Assembly (NCBI GenBank): GCA_026398575.1
Contig: JAPLSP010000767.1
Span: forward strand, 1 to 8,682
Reading direction: 5' to 3'
Source of the DNA: Candidatus Sumerlaeota bacterium
GTDB lineage: Bacteria; Sumerlaeota; Sumerlaeia; JADFCT01
Length of the DNA stretch: 8,682 nt
Shown: in pieces, positions 1-5,783 of the stretch
Position numbering within the stretch: the first letter of the stretch is position 1
Layout of the letters: every line of letters starts with the position of its first letter
Program-made: the position numbers and the translations under genes
The notes under the pieces: generated by a model
What the model was told of the DNA's origin: nothing
The model's database searches: none
Seen by the model: the letters and a program-made list of their open reading frames with translations, nothing else

Positions 1-142
1 CTTGCCAGACTACCATCGAGTCATCCCTGTTCGTTCATTACCGCGTCATCCACGCGCCGCAGGATGTTTTCGCCTTGCCTTCGCTGCCTGTGCCGAACAG
101 AATTTTATGTGCCCATTTTGCGCGGCTAAAGGCATACCAAAT
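1..142. other. left-edge non-coding stretch, no gene supported
   Basis: I see no convincing coding region here. A plus-strand open frame runs through it into the neighbouring heptamer array, but its composition is not protein-like and its C-terminal third is only translated repeat. On the minus strand an ATG at position 15 preceded by an AGGG could start a gene leaving the window, but too little of it is present to judge. Confidence 0.4.
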
Positions 143-247
143 TTCAAATCTGAAATCTCAGATCTGAAATCTCAAATCCGAAATCTCAAATCTGAAATCT
201 GAAATCTCAGATCTGAAATCTGAAATCTGAAATTTCAAATCTGAAAT
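143..247. repeat. 7-bp tandem array (15 units of CTGAAAT and variants)
   Basis: Fifteen consecutive 7-bp units can be read without a break. The main unit is CTGAAAT (eight copies). The variants are CTCAAAT, CTCAGAT, CCGAAAT and TTCAAAT, and a degenerate ACCAAAT sits just before the array. The constant part of the unit is its AAAT or AGAT end, and variation concentrates in the second and third bases. The array lies about 50 nt past the stop codon of the pseudopilin gene, so transcripts of that gene would run into it. Short heptamer arrays of this type are known between genes in cyanobacteria, and similar ones appear in Planctomycetes-like genomes. Their role is not settled. Confidence 0.9.
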
Positions 248-299
248 CCCAGGGACGCGATTGTCGGCGCTGCATCCTTATCCCGTGTGTCCTGATAGG

Positions 300-968
300 C
301 TACTTGGAAGTAACGCACGAATACCAGAGTTGATGCGCTTTCTTGTTTCCGGGACAGGCGCCGCCTGCGCGGAAGATTTGGCCGCGGCTGATCGTGCCGT
401 TCGTGGGATCGTAGATGAGGCCCAGCACGGTTCCCGCGGTTGCATCTGTGTTATCCAACGCCAGCCAGGGAAATTGTCCTGACAGGAGATTAAGCGCTCC
501 GTTTTCGGTGTCGTTGGTGTCATCCTTTTTATCGGGGCCGGCTGACTCGATCTCCCAAGTGTCATACATCGCCGGATACTTGCTGCCAACGGAATATTCG
601 TTTACTTTTCCCATCCCAACTTCCAGCATGTCACCGCGTCGCTCTGTTTTAAAGGAGCGGTCGCCGAAGGGGTCCCCTCCAAGAGTGGAGATATACATCA
701 CGGGCGTCGTAAGATTGCTCAGGGTCTGGCCTTGGTCAAGGCCCACCGTCACCTTGTAGCAGAAATACGAATTGTAATCCACATAGTAAGCCTCCATCGC
801 AGTGGCGATGCTGCGCATATCGGCTTTGACCCGCGAGATTTTTGCCCGCGTTTGCGCCTCGAGGAAATTGGGAATCGCGATCAGCGCCAGGATCGCGATG
901 ATGGCGATTACGATCAGCAATTCGATCAGGGTGAATCCGCGCTTTAAGGTTCCGGTCTTTTGACTCAT
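300..968 (-). CDS. type II secretion/type IV pilus-like pseudopilin (GspG-type prepilin)
   Basis: A 222-residue exported pilin-like protein. The N terminus is a class III signal: a short basic leader ending in KRG, then FTLIELLIVIAIIAILA, with the expected Gly11/Phe12 cleavage point and Glu16 at position +5 of the mature protein. A prepilin peptidase would cleave and N-methylate here, and the hydrophobic helix (about residues 12-33) would anchor or pack the subunit. The following NFLEAQTRAKISRVKADMRS helix and the EAYYVDYNSY segment are typical of GspG-like pseudopilins that occur in many copies in Planctomycetes and Sumerlaeota-like genomes. The C-terminal half is variable and contains YDPTNGTISRGQIFRAGG near the end. 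The ATG at 968 has a GGAG Shine-Dalgarno element 8 nt upstream. No other secretion gene adjoins it, so its assembly system must be encoded elsewhere and its exact role is unknown. The fold assignment is secure; the function beyond it is inference. Confidence 0.9.
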   Translation of the reverse strand: MSQKTGTLKRGFTLIELLIVIAIIAILALIAIPNFLEAQTRAKISRVKADMRSIATAMEAYYVDYNSYFCYKVTVGLDQGQTLSNLTTPVMYISTLGGDPFGDRSFKTERRGDMLEVGMGKVNEYSVGSKYPAMYDTWEIESAGPDKKDDTNDTENGALNLLSGQFPWLALDNTDATAGTVLGLIYDPTNGTISRGQIFRAGGACPGNKKAHQLWYSCVTSK

Positions 969-975
969 GCCAAAG

Positions 976-982
976 TCTCCTC
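976..982 (-). promoter_or_regulatory. ribosome binding site of the pseudopilin gene
   Basis: On the minus strand this reads GAGGAGA, about 8 nt before the ATG at 968. It supports that start codon over any later one. Confidence 0.75.
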
Positions 983-1078
983 AATAATTAATAAAATTAA
1001 AGACGTCATGCGCTTGAGCCGATGCTTGTTTATTTAATGCTCGCGCTCAACTGCAATGCAATCGCCTTTATGGGATGA

Positions 1079-1107
1079 TATATTGACCAAGAACAACGCG
1101 CCGTCAA
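1079..1107 (-). promoter_or_regulatory. candidate promoter of the pseudopilin gene
   Basis: The minus strand shows TTGACG (1107-1102) and AATATA (1084-1079) separated by exactly 17 nt, which resembles a sigma-70-type promoter. It lies just after the 19-bp inverted repeat that could end the preceding transcript, and would give a leader of roughly 100 nt before the pilin ATG. The -10 element is imperfect and other registers are possible, so this is a candidate only. Confidence 0.4.
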
Positions 1108-1135
1108 GAAAAATAGGACGATAACCAACGGTAGG

Positions 1136-1200
1136 TCCCAGACGCCGGACGGGACGCGCCGATTTTGCAGTTATTTCATAATCCCGTCCGGCGTCCGGGA
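1136..1200 (-). terminator. 19-bp inverted repeat, possible terminator or mobile palindrome
   Basis: Arms at 1136-1154 and 1182-1200 are complementary over 19 bp around a 27-nt loop, with the core GACGCCGGACGGGA on the left arm. The only mismatch (A1140/C1196) becomes a G-U pair in minus-strand RNA, so the hairpin is fully paired in transcripts of the upstream glycosidase-like gene, which ends at 1229. No T-run follows directly, so it is not a textbook intrinsic terminator. It may end or stabilise the message, or be a dispersed palindromic repeat. The inverted repeat is certain; its function is not. Confidence 0.55.
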
Positions 1201-1228
1201 TCCACTGACGATTTGGCTCAAAGAATTT

Positions 1229-2668
1229 TTATTGCCTTGCCAGAAACAAACCTTCCAATGACTCCAACGTGATTCTTCCACCAACCGGCGAACCGTCATT
1301 CGCTTTCGTGTCCTGGTTGGCAGTGGCTTTCAAGCGGCGATACTGCTTTCCAGGGAATAGCTTTTCAATCTCGAATGTATAGGAGCGCGGTGAGGGATTG
1401 GCCAGGACGAGACCATGCTCGAACTCGCGATAGATGGCGTCGGGATGCGCGTGAAGGGTAATGCGTTCGATCCAAACGGGAGCGGCGCGTTCGATCCGGA
1501 ATTCGAGGTCCGCTTTCGGCGCGGCCGCATGATTGAAATAGAATCCGGCCATGAAGCGGTTCTGATTGAGATGCGTCATAAATTCTGCAGGGTCCGCCGG
1601 CCTTCTTTTTCCCTTTGGAGGCGTCGCTTTGACCGCGAATTGTTTTCCCGGCGCCGCCAATGATAAATACATGATGCGCGCCATCTCCGGCGGATATTCC
1701 TTGGCCTGCTCGGCGCGCGCCGTCACAAAAATCGTCAGATCGGGACCGTCGCATGGAACGTCGCGCAGCCGCGCATGAAATTCCTCCGCGTTTGGGTCTC
1801 GCGCCGCCATGCGAATTGCGCCGTCCTTGATTTCAAACGCGGCGTCGTCGCTGGTCAGCCGCTTGAGAAGATCGTCCGAAACCGGCGCCCCCGTCCCCTT
1901 CAGCAAATCCGGCTGCCGCGCCGCCTGCCGCGCCGCCGGTCCCAAGGGCTTTCCCAGCCACGCCAGGCGATTCTCCGCGCCCATTCGCAGTTCATCCCAG
2001 ATCCCCGGCTGGCCACCTGCATCGTTTTTGGGAGGGTACGAATAACAGATTGCGGCGTTTGTAAAGCAGGCGGCGGCGAAAACCAGACGATGAACTTTGA
2101 AAGGCACATCAGGCAGAATTTTTTCTGCGGGGGCGATGCCGCGTTCGATATATTTATGATTGATGTAGTTGAAAACCGGCGGGCGCGCATTTTCATCCCA
2201 GAAAAAATGCCGGTTCAGTCCGCCCGACCAGTCGCGAATTTCCGGATCGTTCAGGAACGGCCAGCCTTCGCTCTCGATTCCGTTGAGGATGCCGAAAGCG
2301 CGCTGCGCTCCATCGCCCATGACGCCGGAGACGCCGTCGGCCTGGATGATTTTCTTATCGCCCAATTTTTGCCGGAGCGTGCGGCAGAATTCGACAACGC
2401 CTTTGCCGTATTCATTGACGCCGCCAGCGTATCCACCATCGCTTTTGCCGTCGGCGTCGCAATCGCCCGAGCGCTTGCCCCGCCCGCCCGGACACAAGTT
2501 GTGCAGCACGTCGAATTCCAATCCATCGAACGCCGACAGCGGCCCGCCCTCCGAAAACAACTCCGCCAGATGCTGCGCAAAGACATCGGCGCAGGAGCGT
2601 CCCTGCGCGTCGCGCGGACTGCGAGCAGAATAATTATACGCCCAGAGCAAATTTGAAGTTTTTCCCCA
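1229..2668 (-). CDS. secreted glycosidase-like protein, 3' part (separated from its 5' part by a frameshift)
   Basis: This frame supplies about residues 226-704 of a composite 704-residue protein; the rest lies upstream in another frame. It continues the likely TIM-barrel domain: SNLLWAYNYS, then GLEFDVLHN (composite 274-282), an acidic loop DCDADGKSDGG (294-304) resembling a calcium-binding DxDxDG loop, IIQADG (332-337), GIESEGW (355-361) and WLGKPLGPA (462-470). The last 200 or so residues look like a beta-sandwich module and end with EHGLVLANPS and LESLEGLFLARQ, a tail style familiar from bacterial glycosidase-like proteins. Asp and Glu at strand ends (E276, D278, D336, E357/E359) are candidate acid residues, not proven ones. 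The arrangement suggests a hypothetical glycoside-hydrolase-like (GHL) family, perhaps GHL15; I cannot confirm the family. An ATG at 2740 opens this frame, but residues before about 2668 there are out-of-frame translation, so it is unlikely to be a true start. Confidence 0.7.
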   Translation of the reverse strand, partial: WGKTSNLLWAYNYSARSPRDAQGRSCADVFAQHLAELFSEGGPLSAFDGLEFDVLHNLCPGGRGKRSGDCDADGKSDGGYAGGVNEYGKGVVEFCRTLRQKLGDKKIIQADGVSGVMGDGAQRAFGILNGIESEGWPFLNDPEIRDWSGGLNRHFFWDENARPPVFNYINHKYIERGIAPAEKILPDVPFKVHRLVFAAACFTNAAICYSYPPKNDAGGQPGIWDELRMGAENRLAWLGKPLGPAARQAARQPDLLKGTGAPVSDDLLKRLTSDDAAFEIKDGAIRMAARDPNAEEFHARLRDVPCDGPDLTIFVTARAEQAKEYPPEMARIMYLSLAAPGKQFAVKATPPKGKRRPADPAEFMTHLNQNRFMAGFYFNHAAAPKADLEFRIERAAPVWIERITLHAHPDAIYREFEHGLVLANPSPRSYTFEIEKLFPGKQYRRLKATANQDTKANDGSPVGGRITLESLEGLFLARQ

Positions 2669-2670
2669 GG
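2659..2670 (-). other. frameshift point in the glycosidase-like gene
   Basis: Protein-like sequence switches from the frame of the 3342 start to the frame of the 1229 stop within this interval, a net -1 shift. The minus strand here carries GGGG followed by AAAAA. One added base restores a 704-residue protein. Placed before the G-run it reads EGPWGKTSNLLW; placed in the A-run it reads EGPGEKTSNLLW. I favour the first because a GPWG turn fits this protein style. There is no second lesion, so a sequencing error or a recent mutation is more likely than old decay. The site is not a classical slippery heptamer. Confidence 0.75.
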
Positions 2671-3342
2671 GCCTTCCGTGCAATGCGCGGCGGCATAAGC
2701 CTTGCCTGCGGAAAAAGCGCACGGCGCCGTCCCATAACATCCGCGCCGCACGCGAATTGCTTTTTTTATCGGATCAATCGAGATCAGCTGAACCTGCTCG
2801 CTCTGGCGCCAGTCGGGCTTGCCTTGGGCATCGAGCGCGCACAATCCAATGTCCTCGTTTGCATTCTCATAGCGGCCCATAGCGGCTTTGAACAATGAGC
2901 TGTCGCTGACGCGGATATTGGTTTCGCCCGATTCCGCAAGAACATCCGAAACGATCTGCGCGCCATTGTAATAGAGCCAATGCCCGGCGAAGAAACGCTG
3001 CGATTCCCAGCGTGGATCGCGGGCGTTGCCGTTGCAGTGAAGGAGTACGACCTGATCCGGATGCGCCTTTTTGAAGCGCGTGAAGAAATCGGGATTGCGC
3101 GCCGAGCGGCCAGGAATTTCTTCGTCCAACGCCTTGCCCATGACGCCCATCAGGCGGCTGAAGCTTTTGTCCCAGTCGCTGTAAACGGTTTTGGGATTGG
3201 CAGCGGCGCCTTCCGCCATGCGGAAGAAGAACGCGCGAGGATATTCATCGTCCATCACACGCAGCTTCGCCGGTTCCTGCGCCGCCGCTGAAAGGATGAA
3301 CAATGCTCCGGCTGCCAGCGCTGCCATTGTTTGGAGTCGCAT
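2659..3342 (-). CDS. secreted glycosidase-like protein, 5' part (frameshifted)
   Basis: This is the N-terminal part (about 225-228 residues) of the exported protein that continues in the next frame down to 1229. The ATG at 3342 has a strong AGGAGG 5 nt upstream. Residues 1-21 form a Sec-type signal peptide (MRLQTMAALAAGALFILSAA, then AQEP). Next come YPRAFFFR (34-41) and HPDQVVLLHCNGNARDP (94-110), which look like the first barrel strands. About residues 139-220 form an inserted beta-rich segment with VRRGCYGTAPCAF. The reading then reaches CTEGP and leaves the correct frame near 2659-2670. The frame stays open to 2251, but the Arg/Ala/Ser-rich residues after the break are not protein-like and should be ignored. 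The gene lies 32 nt after the deacetylase-like gene, so the two are probably one operon. The substrate is unknown. Confidence 0.7.
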
Positions 3343-3347
3343 CCAAA

Positions 3348-3353
3348 CCTCCT
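3348..3353 (-). promoter_or_regulatory. ribosome binding site of the glycosidase-like gene
   Basis: The minus strand reads AGGAGG, 5 nt before the ATG at 3342. It lies inside the 32-nt gap after the deacetylase-like gene and fixes the start. Confidence 0.8.
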
Positions 3354-3374
3354 TTTCGCCGGCTCTCGCGATGG

Positions 3375-4499
3375 TTATTTGAGCTTCCTGGGTATGAGCG
3401 ATGGATCCAGGTGCTGAGCGATTTCAAGGATGTCCTCCGAGCTGACCACGGTCAGATCGGTCGCCGCATAGGAAACCAATTCCTCATACGCCTTCCAAAT
3501 TCGTTCTCTTTCCGCCGGCTTGCGCGGGCGCGATCGGTCAGGCGCGTTGAGGTTATAAGGGGGCTTTTTCAGTTCTCTTCCTGGATATTCGAAATAGATA
3601 TAATTCCAGGATTCCAACCCAAAGCGATGGAAATTAAGCTCATGCAAGGGAACAGTTACGAAAGGCGTCCGCGGTTCTTTCCATTCCTTCAATTGCTTTT
3701 TCAGATAAGCCGTTGGATTGAATTTCGCCGCTTGCGGCGTGTCCTGCCGGTTCCACCAATAAGATACGGATAGCTCGCCCGGCAGCACCCAGTAGAGGAC
3801 ACTAAAATCATTCGGTAATAAGAGCAATCCATGCATCCATAGAAAAGGATTCGCCGTCCGTTTGGCGGAGCTGGAATAGAGCACCGTCATGCGCGCTCCC
3901 AGATTATAGTAGTTATCGAATGCCGCCGCCCGGATTTCAGGGTCCAGGCAGGGATTGTTGGCGGCCACGGGCAGCCGGTCAAAAGCATCTTTTACAAAGA
4001 TAAATCCTCCCGGCTCGCTGCGATCCAGATCGCCCGTGGCCGGATCGAGGCGATAGGTTTCATAGTCTCGCAGCTGCGTGCTGAGTTCAGGCCCTGAAAC
4101 GCCTTTGAAGCGGTCTTCAAAACCGGGATACAAGGGATGCGGCGGACTGACCTGATAGTTGATCGTCATGCTGGTTTCTTTGAAGCGCTGAATGACATCA
4201 GGCCTTAGCTCGGCATAGCGCTCAACAACAGCGGCGGTGAAGAAGAAGTCGCCCCGGACCTTGTTTCTCTCGAAAATGTCAACCAGACGAAGCAGGGTAT
4301 CGGCGCTTTCGGTTGCATATCGGTCATCAGAGACGTTGATGGTGAAAGTCACATAAGCTTTGAGCGGCGCCGTCGAAGCGTCGGCATTCGCGCCTCCAAC
4401 CCCATCTTGAGCGGCGGCGGACGAAGCGATAGCCCACACCCCGATCATGAGCTGGGTTAAAGCTACAGCGCCAAGCCTCAAATCCATTTCACGGTTCAT
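3375..4499 (-). CDS. secreted polysaccharide-deacetylase-like (NodB-like fold) protein
   Basis: From the ATG at 4499 the protein has 374 residues. Residues 1-30 form a signal peptide (hydrophobic stretch LGAVALTQLMIGVWAIASSA, then AAQD), so it is exported. The body resembles the NodB-like deacetylase group: YVTFTINVSDDRY (49-61) where the first metal-binding Asp pair would sit, ESADTLLRLVDIF and VRGDFFFTA (81-89), then NYQVSPPHPLYPGF (114-127), YETYRLDPATGD (146-157), and VPLHELNF (283-290). Relatives as I recall them have HxRPP and HDNDF at the last two metal-site regions. Here these read QVSPP and HELNF, so the usual ligands appear altered and activity is uncertain. The open frame extends upstream to 4604, but that would begin inside a terminator-like hairpin and translate a 9-bp DNA repeat as TSRTSRT, so I chose 4499; an ATG at 4487 is the alternative. 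It probably shares an operon with the glycosidase-like gene 32 nt downstream. Confidence 0.65.
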   Translation of the reverse strand: MNREMDLRLGAVALTQLMIGVWAIASSAAAQDGVGGANADASTAPLKAYVTFTINVSDDRYATESADTLLRLVDIFERNKVRGDFFFTAAVVERYAELRPDVIQRFKETSMTINYQVSPPHPLYPGFEDRFKGVSGPELSTQLRDYETYRLDPATGDLDRSEPGGFIFVKDAFDRLPVAANNPCLDPEIRAAAFDNYYNLGARMTVLYSSSAKRTANPFLWMHGLLLLPNDFSVLYWVLPGELSVSYWWNRQDTPQAAKFNPTAYLKKQLKEWKEPRTPFVTVPLHELNFHRFGLESWNYIYFEYPGRELKKPPYNLNAPDRSRPRKPAERERIWKAYEELVSYAATDLTVVSSEDILEIAQHLDPSLIPRKLK

Positions 4500-4500
4500 T

Positions 4501-4533
4501 GTCCTTGATGTCCTTGATGTCCTTGTAGTCCTT
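4501..4533. repeat. 9-bp tandem repeat carrying AAGGA words just upstream of a start codon
   Basis: On the plus strand GTCCTTGAT occurs twice in a row, then as GTCCTTGTA and a partial GTCCTT. Read on the minus strand each unit shows AAGGAC, a Shine-Dalgarno-like word, and the last copy ends 1 nt before the ATG at 4499. The AAGGA words are therefore spaced at 9-nt steps in front of the deacetylase-like gene, with one at about 3 nt and one at about 12 nt from the start. Confidence 0.8.
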
Positions 4534-4569
4534 CGTCTTCGAGCGCGAAGCCGCAAGTTCACTCTTGCC

Positions 4570-4617
4570 CAATAATAAAATTTGCCGGGACGCATCTCCA
4601 TCAAAATGCGTCCCGGC
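4570..4617 (-). terminator. intrinsic terminator-like hairpin after nrdG and its repeats
   Basis: A perfect 12-bp inverted repeat (arms 4584-4595 and 4606-4617, GCCGGGACGCAT and its complement) has a 10-nt loop. On the minus strand the stem is followed by CAAATTTTATTATT, a U-rich tail in RNA though not an unbroken one. It would end the nrdD-nrdG transcript about 250 nt past the nrdG stop and insulate the deacetylase-like gene. It also argues against translation starting at 4604, inside the hairpin. Confidence 0.7.
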
Positions 4618-4700
4618 CTGCGGCAAGGGGAATAGGAATTGGGAACCGATGGACAAGCACTGCTGGAACAAGAGAGTCAGGAGCGAGTGAAACAGCACAC

Positions 4701-4723
4701 GTTCGGAGTTCGCTCGGAGTTCG
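4701..4723. repeat. degenerate CGGAGTTCG-type repeats flanking the 25-bp array
   Basis: Two CGGAGTTCG words (4704-4712 and 4715-4723) lead into the first TTTGGAGTTC of the 25-bp array. They look like decayed or partial units sharing the GGAGTT core. Confidence 0.5.
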
Positions 4724-4823
4724 TTTGGAGTTCAACCTTTAGGTTGTGTTTGGAGTCCAACCTTTAGGTTGTGTTTGGAGTCCAACCTTTAGGTTGTGTT
4801 TGGAGTCCAACCTTCAGGTTGCG
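4724..4823. repeat. four-copy 25-bp tandem array with a palindromic core
   Basis: Four head-to-tail 25-bp units begin at 4724, 4749, 4774 and 4799. Each opens with TTTGGAGTC (or TTTGGAGTT), continues into the near-palindrome CAACCTTTAGGTTG, and ends with TG. In the last unit the palindrome is CAACCTTCAGGTTG: only the 2-nt spacer changes and the 6-bp arms stay intact. There are no spacers between units, so it is not CRISPR. The array lies between the nrdG stop and the terminator-like hairpin, so it would be transcribed as a chain of small hairpins. Confidence 0.9.
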
Positions 4824-4831
4824 CCTTCATC

Positions 4832-4847
4832 ACAAACCATAGTTTGT
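4832..4847. repeat. 16-nt palindrome next to the nrdG stop codon
   Basis: ACAAAC and GTTTGT are perfect complements around CATA. The element lies 19 nt past the nrdG stop and just beside the 25-bp array, and may be the end piece of that repeat element. Confidence 0.6.
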
Positions 4848-4866
4848 ACGCTGATCAATCCGCATC

Positions 4867-5673
4867 TTACGCGGCTTTCCTCAGATCGCGTTCGGCGAAT
4901 GTTTCCGCCGGATATCCCATAATCGAATCCACTTCCGCTTGCAGCTGCGTCAGGTCTTCCGTCGCGACCCAGCGCCCAGGTTCGTGTTTGGGCCGCCAGG
5001 ATTGCAGGATAAGACGGCGCGCGCCCAACCCCTGCAATTCATGGGCCATGCGAAATACTTCTTCATCGTCCAACAGCGGGCGGTAAACCGTTGTGCGCGC
5101 ATCCACAGGGATTCCCGCTCGCAAAAGAATTTTGAGCGTTTCATGCGTGGCCGCCGCCGTGATTCCCACGCCTGTCGCCTCCGCATACAGCCATCGCGGC
5201 GCCTTGACGTCCAATCCCACCCAATCCAGCAATCCTTCGTCCGCCAGGCGCTGCACGTGTCCGGGAAACGCTCCGTTGGTATGAAGTCCGATTAGGTAGT
5301 CATGGGAGCGGACTTCGAGCATGGCTTGCATCAAGCCTCGATGGATCGTAGGTTCCCCGCCGCTGAAAACAATCGCTTCGAGCAAGCCATGATGCTCCTC
5401 CAGAAAGCTCCTGACTTGTTTCCAAGAATAGCCGTGTTTCGCGTTCGTCCAGCCGATGGGCTGCAGGGACTCATTATGGCAATAAGGGCATTTCCACGGG
5501 CATCCCTGCAAAAACAGAACCGCCGACAATCGGTTGGGAAAATCCAGCGTCGTGAACGGCGTCACATCCGCCACGGGCACGGGATCGAGCGCGGGCTTTT
5601 GCCCCTGCGCCATGATCGGGTCGGGCGCCAGGGATTGAAACTCATCGCAACGAGGACTGGCGTTCGAGATCAT
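4867..5673 (-). CDS. nrdG: anaerobic ribonucleoside-triphosphate reductase activating protein (radical SAM)
   Basis: A 268-residue cytoplasmic radical-SAM enzyme that would use a [4Fe-4S] cluster and S-adenosylmethionine to place the glycyl radical on NrdD. FTTLDFPNRLSAVLFLQG (40-57) leads into CPWKCPYCHN, giving the CxxxCxxC cluster ligands Cys58, Cys62 and Cys65. SGGEPT (104-109) is the SAM-binding GGE motif, followed by HTNGAFP (131-137) and GLDVKAP (153-159). This order matches the longer NrdG type (TIGR02495-like) rather than the short E. coli form. The first 38 or so residues are an unconserved extension. The ATG at 5673 has only a weak upstream GAAAGG, so an internal ATG at 5613 (residue 21) is possible. 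The gene follows nrdD after 110 nt in the same direction, consistent with one transcript. Function is well supported by the motifs and the neighbour. Confidence 0.93.
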   Translation of the reverse strand: MISNASPRCDEFQSLAPDPIMAQGQKPALDPVPVADVTPFTTLDFPNRLSAVLFLQGCPWKCPYCHNESLQPIGWTNAKHGYSWKQVRSFLEEHHGLLEAIVFSGGEPTIHRGLMQAMLEVRSHDYLIGLHTNGAFPGHVQRLADEGLLDWVGLDVKAPRWLYAEATGVGITAAATHETLKILLRAGIPVDARTTVYRPLLDDEEVFRMAHELQGLGARRLILQSWRPKHEPGRWVATEDLTQLQAEVDSIMGYPAETFAERDLRKAA

Positions 5674-5783
5674 CTTTTGGAAAGCCTTTCAGATGGGCGC
5701 TGGCTTTTCATCGTTGATGGTCCGCAACTTGGGCAGCAGCGAATCGCCCTGCTTGCCACGGCAGAGCCTGGCGTCTCCGGAGC

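Noticed and set aside
2..202. 66-codon plus-strand frame at the left edge
   Set aside because: Its final third is only translated heptamer repeat, and the remainder is not protein-like.
1775..2656. 293-codon plus-strand open frame opposite the glycosidase-like gene
   Set aside because: Its Arg/Ala-rich composition is typical of the antisense of a GC-rich gene, and the minus strand is clearly coding here.
4500..4604. N-terminal extension of the deacetylase-like protein to 4604
   Set aside because: It would start inside a terminator-like hairpin and translate the 9-bp repeat; the signal peptide begins at the 4499 ATG.
4724..4823. CRISPR array
   Set aside because: The 25-bp units follow each other directly with no spacers, and no cas gene is present.
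5674..5783. Short minus-strand gene between nrdD and nrdG
   Set aside because: The best short frame (MKSQRPSERLSKR, stop overlapping the nrdG ATG) has no clear ribosome binding site and no recognisable pattern; it could at most be a coupling leader.
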